Below the pieces are notes generated by a model, which worked only from the letters and a program-made list of their open reading frames with translations, did no database searches and was not told the origin of the DNA. Of a stretch of DNA of 64,000 bases, positions 15,178-24,913 are shown piece after piece. Origin of the DNA: Anabaena cylindrica PCC 7122 (GTDB lineage: Bacteria > Cyanobacteriota > Cyanobacteriia > Cyanobacteriales > Nostocaceae); contig NC_019771.1 in NCBI RefSeq assembly GCF_000317695.1, positions 1,668,501 through 1,732,500 of the forward strand, written 5' to 3'. The position numbers and the translations under genes were made by a program. The first letter of the stretch is position 1, and every line of letters begins with the position of its first letter.

Positions 15178-16419
15178 GTGGTTACTCTGACCCTATTAGA
15201 CACGCAACATAAAACTCCACTCAAGCAGTGGTGCTTTGAGGGTTCCACCGTGATTCGCATTGGTCGAGCGGTGGATAATCACGTGGTTTTAAATGATAGT
15301 TTGGTTTCACGGTATCATCTGGAACTTAAGCAATTTAGTTCTGGTAGTAAGGGTGATGCTTGGCAGGTAATTAGTCAAGGCACAAATGGTACTTTTCTGA
15401 ATGGTACTTTGATAAATAAAAGTACGCTGCCAGATGATTCTTTTCTGGAATTAGCACAGGGAGGTCCTTTACTCAAATTCCAACTTCAAGATACACCAGA
15501 ACCAACTGCTTCACCTTGGCAGCCAATACACAAGGAAATTCAAAACCCCAGTGCGGCTTGTACCCATGAAGGTAACTCTCCGGCTAATTTATTTTGTGTT
15601 CACTGCGGCCAACCGCTCTCGGTTAAACAGCAAATTCGCCATTATCAGGTTTTACGAACTCTAGGACAAGGAGGTATGGGTACTACTTACTTGGCTTGGG
15701 ATGCCACAGGTTTAAGTACGGGTGTACCGCAACTGTTGGTATTAAAGGAAATGAATGCTGATATGGCTAGAATTGCCAAAGCTCAGGAATTATTTGCACG
15801 GGAAGCTAATGCTCTTAAATGTCTTAATTATCCGGGAATTCCTAAGTATTACGATTTTTTTGTAGAGAATGGTAAAAAATACTTGGCTATGGAATTAATT
15901 CATGGACAAGATTTAGAAAAACGTATATATAATGCTGGGCCTGTTACACCCAATCAAGCGATCGCTTGGATGGTGCAAACTTGTGATATTTTAGAATATC
16001 TCCATGGTCAAGAACCGCCACTAATTCACCGTGATATTAAACCTGCTAACTTGATGGTGCGGAGTGCTAATAATCGTGTGGTGGTGTTAGATTTTGGTGC
16101 TGTCAAGGAAACCGGCACCGCACCGGGGACAAGAATTGGTGCAGAAGGTTACTGCGCTCCTGAACAAGAACGAGGACAACCTCTCACGCAATCAGACTTA
16201 TATGCTGTCGGACCAACAATGATTTTTTTACTTACAGGGGAAAATCCTCTGAAGTTTTATCGTCAAAGAGGAAGGGCTTTTGGCTTTGATGTCAGAAGTG
16301 TTCCTACTATTACGCCCCAACTCAGAGAGGTGATTGAGCGGGTTACGGAAAGTCTACCACGCGATCGCTATCAAAGTGCCAAAGAATTGGCTAAGGCATT
16401 AATCTCAGCTACCAGCTAG
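15178..16419 (+). CDS. FHA-domain Ser/Thr protein kinase
   Basis: 413 residues, GTG start at 15178. An FHA phosphothreonine-binding domain (residues about 20-100: IRIGRAVDNHVVLNDSLVSR, then GTNGTFLNG) is followed by a zinc ribbon (CTHEG...LFCVHCGQPL) and a kinase domain: glycine loop LGQGGMGTTYLAWD, VAIK-type lysine in LVLKEMN, catalytic loop HRDIKPANL (near residue 283) and DFGAVK. It is therefore a Hanks-type kinase with the recognition domain at the N-terminus. With the PP2C gene just upstream it forms a kinase-phosphatase pair. No transmembrane segment is present, so it is cytoplasmic. Confidence 0.93.
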   Translation: MVTLTLLDTQHKTPLKQWCFEGSTVIRIGRAVDNHVVLNDSLVSRYHLELKQFSSGSKGDAWQVISQGTNGTFLNGTLINKSTLPDDSFLELAQGGPLLKFQLQDTPEPTASPWQPIHKEIQNPSAACTHEGNSPANLFCVHCGQPLSVKQQIRHYQVLRTLGQGGMGTTYLAWDATGLSTGVPQLLVLKEMNADMARIAKAQELFAREANALKCLNYPGIPKYYDFFVENGKKYLAMELIHGQDLEKRIYNAGPVTPNQAIAWMVQTCDILEYLHGQEPPLIHRDIKPANLMVRSANNRVVVLDFGAVKETGTAPGTRIGAEGYCAPEQERGQPLTQSDLYAVGPTMIFLLTGENPLKFYRQRGRAFGFDVRSVPTITPQLREVIERVTESLPRDRYQSAKELAKALISATS

Positions 16420-17022
16420 AAAAATCTGGTTAGTAGTTAAGTTCAATTCTGGGAAAGTAGGTGAAATTATGAGGTTATCACCCCTGAATGAGTCGATTTC
16501 ATAATTATCCCCAACTAGAGAACAAACTGATATGGTAGGCTGTTTGGGGTCATTCACAAATTTAGTAGCACCAAAAGGCTGGTAATCTACTATCCAGTAT
16601 TCTTTAATTCCCATTTCCTCATAGTCACTATATTTTTTATAGTAATCTACTCGCCAATTAGTGCTGACAATTTCTATAAGTAAGGGGACTGAATCACTTT
16701 GAGTTACTGTTGATTCTTTTTCCCAAAGTGGTTCATTGACCAAGTTTCTGGAGTCTATCAACAAAACATCTGGGGAATAAGCTGATTCGCTTGTCGGTGG
16801 TTTAACTAATGCCTGTTTGGGAATAAAGTAGGGAAGATTGAGTCTGTAAAACTCTACTACGAGTTTTGTTACTAAAAACCCGGTACTTCTTTCATGTTTT
16901 CCCAATGGTGGATTCATCTTGACAATTTCCCCATCGTGAAGTTCATAGAATTCCCCATCTGGTTTCCATTGAATAAACTCCTCAAAGGTTACTAGCTTGG
17001 TTTTCGGTAAGGCTTGAATCAT
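16405..17022 (-). CDS. Uma2 family (DUF820) PDDEXK protein
   Basis: 205 residues. Core motifs are YELHDGEIVKM, YSPDVLLID, LLIEIVSTNW and YSDYEEMGIKEYWIVDY, the PD...E-x-V...K/Y pattern of Uma2 proteins, which adopt a restriction-endonuclease fold. Biological role is undetermined although the family is amplified in cyanobacteria. It is convergent with the kinase gene and overlaps its 3' end by 15 bases. It is one of four Uma2 genes in this window. Confidence 0.85.
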   Translation of the reverse strand: MIQALPKTKLVTFEEFIQWKPDGEFYELHDGEIVKMNPPLGKHERSTGFLVTKLVVEFYRLNLPYFIPKQALVKPPTSESAYSPDVLLIDSRNLVNEPLWEKESTVTQSDSVPLLIEIVSTNWRVDYYKKYSDYEEMGIKEYWIVDYQPFGATKFVNDPKQPTISVCSLVGDNYEIDSFRGDNLIISPTFPELNLTTNQIFLAGS

Positions 17023-17155
17023 GATTTACTGCCTTAGTCAAGATACCTGTGTTGATGACTTACTCGTTGCGAGTATTCCAAATAACTATAATGCCATATC
17101 CTTACTGCTTTAAATACTTAGATATAGCTCTTATAGTTTTTAGATACTTAGCGAT

Positions 17156-17374
17156 TTAGTTGTCGTCCCAATTTTCCACGGCTAGTAGGTCAGCAATTGG
17201 ATCTTGTACACTAAAGCCAAAGTCTTCCAATTCCTGTTTCCAATGCTGCCAGTCATTACCATATAGCAAGGCAATTTTCCAGATGCTATCGGTTGGCTTG
17301 ATAATATTCGATTCTACGAGTGATTGCACGTTACGCTGCAATTTCACCATAGTGTGAATTACTTGCTGAGTCAT
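17156..17374 (-). CDS. DUF4327 protein, small and cyanobacteria-specific
   Basis: 72 residues: MTQQVIHTMVKLQRNVQSLV, then VESNIIKPTDSIWKIALLYG and a tail DPIADLLAVENWDDN. This matches the DUF4327 family, a short conserved cyanobacterial protein of unknown function. It is acidic at the C-terminus, with no signal peptide or membrane segment. It appears monocistronic. Confidence 0.75.
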   Translation of the reverse strand: MTQQVIHTMVKLQRNVQSLVESNIIKPTDSIWKIALLYGNDWQHWKQELEDFGFSVQDPIADLLAVENWDDN

Positions 17375-18015
17375 AAACTCGATGTATTACTGATTTTATT
17401 TGGATGAATGCCTAAATTAAAACTACTTTCCGGTTGGCAAATGTTACTGGTGCGTAGGGCGCTTTATATTTGGCAAAGTAAGTCTTAACTTTTTTAGTAT
17501 ACCATAACAAAATCTAGTCAATTACTAGTAAATTCGGTTTTGTACGGTAATTACGACCACAGAATACCAGTTGTACTGAACAGCCATACCTGCGCCTTAC
17601 TCCTCCAGGAAAGCAAGCATTCGACTGAGTTTACGCAGAAGTCTAAGCGCCGTCAGAGAGAGTGCAGCTATCGCCATAGCCAATTTCAGAATTTACCAGT
17701 CCTGAGAATTGCTATGATAGCGCAGTTTCAGAGAAATGGGAAAATTTTATTTTGGTGGCAAAACCCATAATTTACGGGCTACTTCACAGTTTTTGACAGA
17801 TGATAATATTCGCAAGTGTTGAATTTGAGATGAATTTCAACACTGTCTATAGGATAGCAAACTTCTGGGGATTTCCCTGTGGTTATCAATTCTTTATATA
17901 TTTGATCTGCGCCTTTAGCTATGGATGATAGTTTTCCTGCGGTTGTGGGTAATCTGAGAGTTAGGAGAGTAAAGATTGCGGTTAGTTAAGTATTTGCCGC
18001 AGTAAATTTTAAAGC
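17375..18015. other. Long intergenic region, one hairpin, no supported gene
   Basis: About 640 bases. A 76-codon rightward frame at 17540-17770 has no family resemblance and a poor composition. A perfect 9-bp inverted repeat (AGTGTTGAA 17815-17823 and TTCAACACT 17836-17844) has no following T-run. The region could hold a non-coding RNA, but I recognise none. Confidence 0.4.
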
Positions 18016-18411
18016 ATGGCAATTTCCAGCGACGACTATTTGATTAAGCGTGGTAAGCAGATTGAACGTAAGAAAAGAATTGTTACATATATTGGACTGG
18101 TTTCATTTTGTGGTTCAATGCTTTTTGGGGGTGTAACTACTATACAAAAGGCTTGGGAAAGTCCCCTACCATCACCAGTACAATCGGTGGAGACTGAACT
18201 ACAAAAACAAGTAAAAGGTTATGAGTTGGTTTTGCAGCGAGAACCAAACAATCAATTAGCGCTGGAGAAACTATCTATGATCCGGTTGCAGTCGGGGGAT
18301 AAGCAAGGTGCGATCGCACTCATGGAGAAATTGGTGCAGCAGCATCCTGACAGGCAGGATTATCAGACTATTTTGGCGGATGCGAAGAAGAAGGAGAGCG
18401 ATAATCCCTAG
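18016..18411 (+). CDS. Membrane-anchored TPR-like protein
   Basis: 131 residues. A charged N-terminus (LIKRGKQIERKKR) is followed by one membrane segment (IVTYIGLVSFCGSMLFGG, residues about 24-41). The soluble part has tetratricopeptide-like helices (YELVLQREPNNQLALEKLSM, then GDKQGAIALMEKLVQQHPDR). TPR units mediate protein contacts, and a small anchored TPR protein is probably an assembly or scaffold factor. The precise role is not evident. A HIP1 site lies inside the gene. Confidence 0.75.
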   Translation: MAISSDDYLIKRGKQIERKKRIVTYIGLVSFCGSMLFGGVTTIQKAWESPLPSPVQSVETELQKQVKGYELVLQREPNNQLALEKLSMIRLQSGDKQGAIALMEKLVQQHPDRQDYQTILADAKKKESDNP

Positions 18412-18508
18412 AGTTAGCTGCTATATTTAGTAACTCAACTAACTATCTTTAAATCATCTTAACGCAGAAATTAGTATGGCAGCCTTAATTATTTCTCATC
18501 AGTTATAT

Positions 18509-21500
18509 TTATATTTCAAAATTGGGTAATTGTTCAGCTTGGAATTTAGCGATTGCTTGTTGATTTTCTACTTCTAATACAATTCTGCTGTGCAGATGTG
18601 GTAAAAGTATTTTCCACTGTTTTTCACTGATTTCCACCACTAGAGAAATTTGCATACTTTCAGTAATATCTATCTCATCTTCCATCATTAAATTCATAGC
18701 GATGCTAGATAAGATTAAATCAGCGGTTTCTGGCTCGGTATTACTAACATATATCAGTAAGGTTGTTTGATGAGCATTAGAATCAGTAGCTATGGTTCTG
18801 ATCACTTCCCCAAGTTGCAAATATAAATCATCTTCTGATTGATTCCAGTCAGGAAACATGATGAGATTAATATATCGAAGATTAAAAGGGTTAAGAGTTT
18901 GACTAATTAAAATATCGCTAACAATATTGGCCATTTTAGACCAAGAAAACTTTTGAGATTGTTTCAATCCTGCTTCAATTAAATAGCGTCTTAAACTAGG
19001 TTTCTGTACTTCACATAAAGCATTAGTCATACTCTCAATATTATTATCTTTAACATAAATTACTGCTTCTCCTCCAACTTCAGGTAAAGAAGCATTAGAA
19101 GTAGTAATTACAGGACAACCACAGGCCATTGCTTCGGCTACCGGCATTCCAAAACCTTCATATTGAGAAGGATAGACTAATGCTATTGCTCCAGCATAAG
19201 CTAGTCTTAATTCATCATCACTTAACTGCAATCCATGAAAAGTACATCCAGCAGTATACCGTCGCCATTCGGAAGATAATTGATTACCTGCGCCAGTAGA
19301 TACTATATCAAAACTGTGTTTATTACTAAGTTGGGAGAATGCTTGAAAAAATAAAATTGTGTTTTTATATCCCGCCAATCCACCTAATAAGAAATATGGT
19401 TTATTGATGCCGTATTTATATTTGAAAGCATTAATTTCACTGTTAGAAGCAGGGGAAAAATGAGAAGAAACCCCACAATGAGCAACGGTAATTGATTCTA
19501 ATGGTATCTCTGGGAAAAATGTATTTAGGTCTTTAGCTGTATTTTCTGATATGGAAATAAAGGCAGATGCATGTTTGATTGCGTGATGTTTTTCCAGCCA
19601 CATTGGTTCATTTAAGTTGCCGCCTAAAACTTCTGGTATCATGTCATAAGCCATAAATACAGATGGTGTATCAATGGGAGTGGTGTAATAGGTGGAAATA
19701 AATAATTCTGCTGCTTCTTCATCGCAAATCTGCTGAAGCATCTGGTGATCACTTTCAGTATTGTTATAGTTATAGGGAGATATATTCCGATAACGAATAC
19801 CATCAATTTTGGGGGCAGTGTCAGCCCTATCTAAAACTACAATATGGTTGGCAAATTCAGTGCTTGACCATTGTTCCAAAAGAGATTTCCAAACTCTAGC
19901 AATTCCGGTTTTATAGAGTTGAAAAAATACACCATCAATTAGGATAATAGGTGTTTTTATTTCAGGAATATTTATTAGTTGATCGACATTTAATGAATTA
20001 TTTATTGTTAGTATTTTACTAACAACTTGGTTGAAATCACGATACAAAAGAGATTCTTTTTGAGATGATAGTAATTCACCTATTTTAATGTTATCAAATA
20101 AATTTTCGGGTAGATTTTTGTTTGTAGTTAATAGATGTAAAGAAGACCCATCTGTATATAGCTTTAAGTTATACTTTTTCGCTAATATTTCTAAGGATTT
20201 TATTGTATAAATAGCAATATGTTGACCTTCATGAGGAGTATAATACCACCATTCATCAGGTTTAGGATTATTGTCCGGTAATAATGATGTACTAAATAAA
20301 ATATTAGGAGCTAATTTAAGCATTACCTCTAATTCTTGCAAGGGATCAGTAAAATGTTCAAATAACTCAAATGCTGTAACTAATAACAACTCAGATTTAA
20401 TTGTCTCTATTAATTCAAAACCTGTTGCAAAAAGATTTTGACAAAATTTATCTTGCCAATAAAAATTAAACCCCTGGTCTCTCATCAACCTGACAAAAAG
20501 ACCATAACCACCGCCATAATCTAAAAATTTAGCGTCGTGATCGAAATAATTAAATAGCAACTTAGCTGTAATATTTGCCATCATATTATTACGATACACT
20601 AAACCTACATCACTAGGGGCAATTGCTTCTGAATAAGCCTCATCCAACCAGTAAGGATGTTCTGTTTGTACAAAACCACAGTGAGAACACTGAAAATAAT
20701 CAGCATCATATTTCTGAAGTATTTTTGCTGTAGAGAAGTAATGAGAATCTGAATTACAAATTTTACATTTTTTTGATTTTGTTTGACCGTAGGAGAATTT
20801 TGATAAATTAGTTGATATTGCTTCAACTTTTAGTTCCGGAAGAATTTGATTTTCAATTTTTTCACCATCTTGTACAAATTTAATAATTTGCTGGATTCTT
20901 TTTTCTATTGTATGATAATTTAAGATTTTTTCTCTAGCTTGTTTAGTTATTTTTTCTAAGTCAAATAAATTATTTAGATTTTGAACAAGATGTAGTAATT
21001 GTGGAAAATTGCCAATATCATAGGGAATATAATCTTCATACTCAACAAATAAACTACTACATATAGGTTGAGATTGTAATCTATATTGTAATAGTGCTGT
21101 TCCACAAGACATTGCTTCAAAAACTCTTTGTGTATAACCTCCCATATTAGTAGGCAGGTTAATTATTGCATAAAAATTATTGTAGAGATTAACTAACACA
21201 TCTGGTGAATTGTGAGTTTCAATCCATCCATTGACAAATACTACTGCCCTTGCTGCTAATAACTGCTGTAATAATTCTCTTCTTTGGTCATATACACCAG
21301 GAATATTAAAATTTGTAATCTGTCCAAAGAAAAACATTTGTTTTTGACGCTGGTCAATAGGAGTTTTGATTTTAAAACTATCTTCATCAACACAAACTGG
21401 AGAAAAACAAACATTTTTTCTATTTTCAAAAAAACTTAAGTCTCTTTCATCACAGCAAATAAAGTAATCAAAACATAAACTAGCACTTGCCGATTTCTCA

Positions 21501-21808
21501 ATCGTATTAGGAAATTTAGCATTAATTATAGTTTCCCAGCAAAGACAAACAGTAGTCTGTTCTAAATTTTGCCAGAAATCTCGTTTTTGAGGTTGATCAT
21601 GTAGAAAAGGTAAATAATGATCTCCTCCTATTATTATTATGATATCACTTGTACTTTTTTTTAGGTTTTGAAATAAAATCTCATAGCTTGATTCATTTAC
21701 AGAAAATACTTGACCTAATAATTTCATTTTTTCTAAAGTTTGCAACCATCCTTTACCAACGTTCCAAGGAAAGGAAGAAGAGTCGAGATAAATTAAGTCT
21801 ATTTTCAT
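18509..21808 (-). CDS. Triple fusion: glycosyltransferase - methyltransferase - GT4 glycosyltransferase
   Basis: 1099 residues. Residues 1-335: a CgeB-like glycosyltransferase (FFGQITNFNIPGVYDQRREL, GGYTQRVFEAMSCGTALLQY). About 345-380: a four-Cys zinc site (CKICNSD...CSHCGF) leading into a SAM methyltransferase whose glycine loop is FLDYGGGYG near 429. About 615-950: a GT4 glycosyltransferase with FLLGGLAGYKN and the nucleotide-sugar motif YEGFGMPVAEAMACGCPVI near 889. About 140 further residues form a C-terminal extension. It would add and methylate sugars during surface-glycan assembly in the cytoplasm. It is the last gene of the leftward polysaccharide cluster. Confidence 0.85.
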   Translation of the reverse strand: MKIDLIYLDSSSFPWNVGKGWLQTLEKMKLLGQVFSVNESSYEILFQNLKKSTSDIIIIIGGDHYLPFLHDQPQKRDFWQNLEQTTVCLCWETIINAKFPNTIEKSASASLCFDYFICCDERDLSFFENRKNVCFSPVCVDEDSFKIKTPIDQRQKQMFFFGQITNFNIPGVYDQRRELLQQLLAARAVVFVNGWIETHNSPDVLVNLYNNFYAIINLPTNMGGYTQRVFEAMSCGTALLQYRLQSQPICSSLFVEYEDYIPYDIGNFPQLLHLVQNLNNLFDLEKITKQAREKILNYHTIEKRIQQIIKFVQDGEKIENQILPELKVEAISTNLSKFSYGQTKSKKCKICNSDSHYFSTAKILQKYDADYFQCSHCGFVQTEHPYWLDEAYSEAIAPSDVGLVYRNNMMANITAKLLFNYFDHDAKFLDYGGGYGLFVRLMRDQGFNFYWQDKFCQNLFATGFELIETIKSELLLVTAFELFEHFTDPLQELEVMLKLAPNILFSTSLLPDNNPKPDEWWYYTPHEGQHIAIYTIKSLEILAKKYNLKLYTDGSSLHLLTTNKNLPENLFDNIKIGELLSSQKESLLYRDFNQVVSKILTINNSLNVDQLINIPEIKTPIILIDGVFFQLYKTGIARVWKSLLEQWSSTEFANHIVVLDRADTAPKIDGIRYRNISPYNYNNTESDHQMLQQICDEEAAELFISTYYTTPIDTPSVFMAYDMIPEVLGGNLNEPMWLEKHHAIKHASAFISISENTAKDLNTFFPEIPLESITVAHCGVSSHFSPASNSEINAFKYKYGINKPYFLLGGLAGYKNTILFFQAFSQLSNKHSFDIVSTGAGNQLSSEWRRYTAGCTFHGLQLSDDELRLAYAGAIALVYPSQYEGFGMPVAEAMACGCPVITTSNASLPEVGGEAVIYVKDNNIESMTNALCEVQKPSLRRYLIEAGLKQSQKFSWSKMANIVSDILISQTLNPFNLRYINLIMFPDWNQSEDDLYLQLGEVIRTIATDSNAHQTTLLIYVSNTEPETADLILSSIAMNLMMEDEIDITESMQISLVVEISEKQWKILLPHLHSRIVLEVENQQAIAKFQAEQLPNFEI

Positions 21809-21845
21809 AATTTTTTCTCCTTATTGTACAGCTATGAATTTGGCT

Positions 21846-23051
21846 TTATAAAGTCTGTATAATCTGTGTGATACTTGCACATATTTGTTGTTGTTCTTGT
21901 ATCAGCATTTCTGGAAAAAGAGGTAAGATAAGAGAGTGATCTTGAGCATATTGACTAATATTTAATGCTTTACATTCTAATTGAGAACAGTTACAAGAAT
22001 TATACTTTATACCACAATGCCAAGGTTGATCATGATATGATTCTTCTCTATGAGCGCACATTATTCCTCTTCGTGTGGCAATTCCTTGATCTAATAATTT
22101 TTGCATTACCGCTGTTTGATTAATATAGTCAGCTAATTTAATACAATAACTTTGCCAATTAGTTTTTGCCCATAATGGTTCTGTTGGCAGTTCTATTCCA
22201 GAAATATTAGATAATAATTCTTGATATTTTTCCGCTAGTTGTCGTCTTTGAGAGATTATATTGGGTAATTTTTTCAATTGCTCTCGTCCGACTGCTGCTT
22301 GAATATCAGTCATTCTGTAGTTATAGCCTAAAACAGGATAGGTTTCAAAAATGACTTGTTTTGAACCATGACGCACGGTATCTGGTACACTCATACCATG
22401 TTGTCGCCATAATCTGAACTTTTTATCCCATTCAGGATTAGAAGTGGTTAGCATTCCACCGTCACCAGTGGTAATCACTTTACGAGGGTGAAAGGAAAAA
22501 CAGGCAATATCTCCATGAGGTTTACCAATTTTTTCCCATTTCTCCTGCCATAATATCTCACTACCGATCGCACAAGCAGCATCTTCAATGACTGGTAAAG
22601 AATATTTTTTTGCAATAGCTAAAATTGCCTTTAAACTACAGGGCATTCCCATTTGATGCACTATTAAAATTGCTTTAGTGCGATCGCTGATTACAGGTTC
22701 AATTAATTCAGGATTAATATTATAAGTTTCCGGTTCAATATCCACAAATACGGGAATAGCACCACAGTAGCGAATGCTATTAGCTGTTGCAATGTAAGAA
22801 TGGGATACTGTAATTACTTCATCACCATGTTGAACACCTACGGCTAATAAAGCCAAATGTAAGGCCGTAGTGCAACTAGAAACAGCACAAGCATATTTTG
22901 CACTTACATAGTCGGCAAACTCTTCTTCAAAAGCCTTGACTTGTGGACCTTGTGTCACCCATCCTGATAAAATTGTTTGACTTGCTGCTTGGGCTTCTTC
23001 TTCACCTAGAAAAGGTTTAGCGATAGGAATAAAATAAGATTTTTCATTCAT
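21846..23051 (-). CDS. DegT/DnrJ/EryC1-family sugar aminotransferase
   Basis: 401 residues, full length. The N-terminal PFLGEEEAQAASQTILSGWV and the PLP-lysine motif ACFSFHPRKVITTGDGGM identify a DegT aminotransferase, which adds an amino group to a keto-sugar nucleotide. Also visible are CTTALHLAL, VEDAACAIGSE and GYNYRMTDIQAA. A Cys cluster (CGIKYNSCNCSQLEC) near the C-terminus is an unusual insert that could bind metal. It lies between an epimerase and the triple-fusion glycosyltransferase, so it probably makes an amino sugar for the same glycan. It may also stand in for the truncated DegT at 28046. Confidence 0.88.
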   Translation of the reverse strand: MNEKSYFIPIAKPFLGEEEAQAASQTILSGWVTQGPQVKAFEEEFADYVSAKYACAVSSCTTALHLALLAVGVQHGDEVITVSHSYIATANSIRYCGAIPVFVDIEPETYNINPELIEPVISDRTKAILIVHQMGMPCSLKAILAIAKKYSLPVIEDAACAIGSEILWQEKWEKIGKPHGDIACFSFHPRKVITTGDGGMLTTSNPEWDKKFRLWRQHGMSVPDTVRHGSKQVIFETYPVLGYNYRMTDIQAAVGREQLKKLPNIISQRRQLAEKYQELLSNISGIELPTEPLWAKTNWQSYCIKLADYINQTAVMQKLLDQGIATRRGIMCAHREESYHDQPWHCGIKYNSCNCSQLECKALNISQYAQDHSLILPLFPEMLIQEQQQICASITQIIQTL

Positions 23052-23165
23052 AATAAATTATTGTGGATAGAAAATAGAGTAAGATAACTGTGAATTTTTT
23101 AGAAAAAGCAAGAGTATATTTTAATCAAAAATATGAATTTAAAACCTAACTAAAATTTAGATAGG

Positions 23166-24125
23166 TTATAAAAAATTCTTCGTTGTTTTCCACCAATCAA
23201 CTAAACGAGTTAAACCTTCTTCTAAAGAAATCTCAGCTTTAAATCCTAGTAATCTTTCAGCTTTGCTAGTATCAGCCAATCTTTTTTGTACAGGATTAAC
23301 TGTTCTTTCATCTGCGTATTCAGGTTTAAGATCAGATTTCATGACTTTTAAAAGACTAAAAGCTAAATCATTCAAACTAGTTTCTATCCCACTAGCAATA
23401 TTAAAAACATCATCCCTAATATCACTTTGAGCAGCTAAAATATTTGCTCTAGCAATATCTTCCACTGAAATAAAATCCATTGTTTGTAATCCATTACCAA
23501 AAATAAGCGGTGGTTTTCCCTCTATAATACGATCCATCCATCTAACTAATACTTCGGTATAAACGCCATAAATATCCATCCTTGTACCATAAACGTTAAA
23601 ATAGCGTAATGCTACATAATCCAATCCATACATTTCATTAAATGTGCGTAACATACCCTCATTAAAGGTTTTGGCTGCACCATAAAAAGTCCGGTTATTA
23701 TAAGGGTGATGAGATTCAGTAGTAGGAAATTCCTCTGCCATACCCAGAACAGAAGCGGAAGAAGCTGCGATAACTTTCTTAACTTGTGACTTAACCGCTG
23801 ATTCTAAAACATTATAAGTACCATCAACCAATACTTCTAATGCTAATCTTGGATCTTCGGCACATTGAGTAATACGAATTGCAGCTTGATGAAAAAGAAC
23901 ATCAACACCGGGCATAATTTTGTTCAGCAATTTTTGATCTCGAATATCTCCTTCGATAATGTTGATATTCCCATTGGCAATTGCCCATTCCAAATTAGCT
24001 TTCTTACCCCTGACAAAGTTATCAAGAATAACAATTTCTGAAACTCCTTGTTTAACTAATTGATCGGCAATATGAGAGCCAACTAATCCTGCACCACCAG
24101 TTATTAACACTTTATTTTTGATCAT
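23166..24125 (-). CDS. NAD-dependent epimerase/dehydratase (UDP-glucose 4-epimerase-like)
   Basis: 319 residues. Rossmann motif VLITGGAGLVGSHIADQL, the active-site pair TFYGAAK (Y-x3-K, with upstream AASSASVLG), and RYFNVYGTRMD, all standard for extended short-chain dehydrogenases acting on sugar nucleotides. Likely a 4-epimerase or 4,6-dehydratase; the substrate cannot be told. It is in the polysaccharide cluster, just upstream of the DegT gene. Confidence 0.87.
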   Translation of the reverse strand: MIKNKVLITGGAGLVGSHIADQLVKQGVSEIVILDNFVRGKKANLEWAIANGNINIIEGDIRDQKLLNKIMPGVDVLFHQAAIRITQCAEDPRLALEVLVDGTYNVLESAVKSQVKKVIAASSASVLGMAEEFPTTESHHPYNNRTFYGAAKTFNEGMLRTFNEMYGLDYVALRYFNVYGTRMDIYGVYTEVLVRWMDRIIEGKPPLIFGNGLQTMDFISVEDIARANILAAQSDIRDDVFNIASGIETSLNDLAFSLLKVMKSDLKPEYADERTVNPVQKRLADTSKAERLLGFKAEISLEEGLTRLVDWWKTTKNFL

Positions 24126-24192
24126 AGTTTTATCTGCTTTATCTCTTAATTGTTAGCAACATAGTTAATGTTGGATTTAGACTTTGAGTAAT

Positions 24193-24912
24193 TTATGACT
24201 TTAACTGCCCAGAATAATTCTTGTTTAATGCTAAGATAGCCCTTTTATTCCAGTTTAGCTTTATAAGTGCTTCAATTGCAAATTTAGTATCGTAAACTGT
24301 TCTTTTTAATTCCCATAAGTTATTGCTTAGATTCCATATTCCCCATGAAGATGCTATATTGCCATCTCTAGGTTGACCAACTGAACCTGGATTAAATATA
24401 ATTCCTCCATTTTGGATTTTACGGATTAACGGGTAATGAGTATGTCCTAAAAGTAAAATTTCGTTGTGTTTGGGAAACCAATCATAAACCATATCATTGT
24501 CAGGATAATATCGTCCATTTAAATTATTGCCAGGAGTCCCATGGCATAAAGTAATCTTATGATTATCAATCGTTAGGGTATTACTTGATTTTAAGTGAGA
24601 CAACCATTCAAGTGCCGATGGTTCGTTTATAAGCAGATCTTCTCTATTTTGTCTAGCTATTAAGTAATAATCTAAATGTTTATTCAAATTATTAGCATAG
24701 GCCTCTAAAACAATTTCATCATGATTTCCTTTAATAGCAGAAATATTATTTTTACTTAATAAAAGACGATAAGTTTCCGATGCCCATGGGTAATAACCAA
24801 ATACATCACCCAAAATAATAACTTCATTGATATTATTAGCAGAAATATCTTCCAGAACAGCTTCGAGAGCATATTTATTTGAATGGATATCGCTAATAAT
24901 TGCAATTTTCAT
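24193..24912 (-). CDS. Metallophosphoesterase (YfcE/MJ0936-type)
   Basis: 239 residues. The five calcineurin-type metal motifs are intact: ISDIHSN, LGDVFGY, GNHDE, LCHGTPGN and LGHTHYP, followed by FNPGSVGQPRDG. This subgroup hydrolyses small phosphodiesters or phosphomonoesters. The start lies one base after the stop of the upstream epimerase, so translation is coupled. Within a glycan cluster it may remove phosphate from an intermediate; that role is inferred. Confidence 0.85.
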   Translation of the reverse strand: MKIAIISDIHSNKYALEAVLEDISANNINEVIILGDVFGYYPWASETYRLLLSKNNISAIKGNHDEIVLEAYANNLNKHLDYYLIARQNREDLLINEPSALEWLSHLKSSNTLTIDNHKITLCHGTPGNNLNGRYYPDNDMVYDWFPKHNEILLLGHTHYPLIRKIQNGGIIFNPGSVGQPRDGNIASSWGIWNLSNNLWELKRTVYDTKFAIEALIKLNWNKRAILALNKNYSGQLKS

Positions 24913-24913
24913 A

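Noticed and set aside
17540..17770. Rightward 76-codon frame in a long gap
   Set aside because: Composition is unlike protein (many His, Arg, Cys) and there is no ribosome site or homology.
17815..17844. Perfect 9-bp hairpin
   Set aside because: No T-run follows on either side and no gene ends nearby, so it was not called a terminator.
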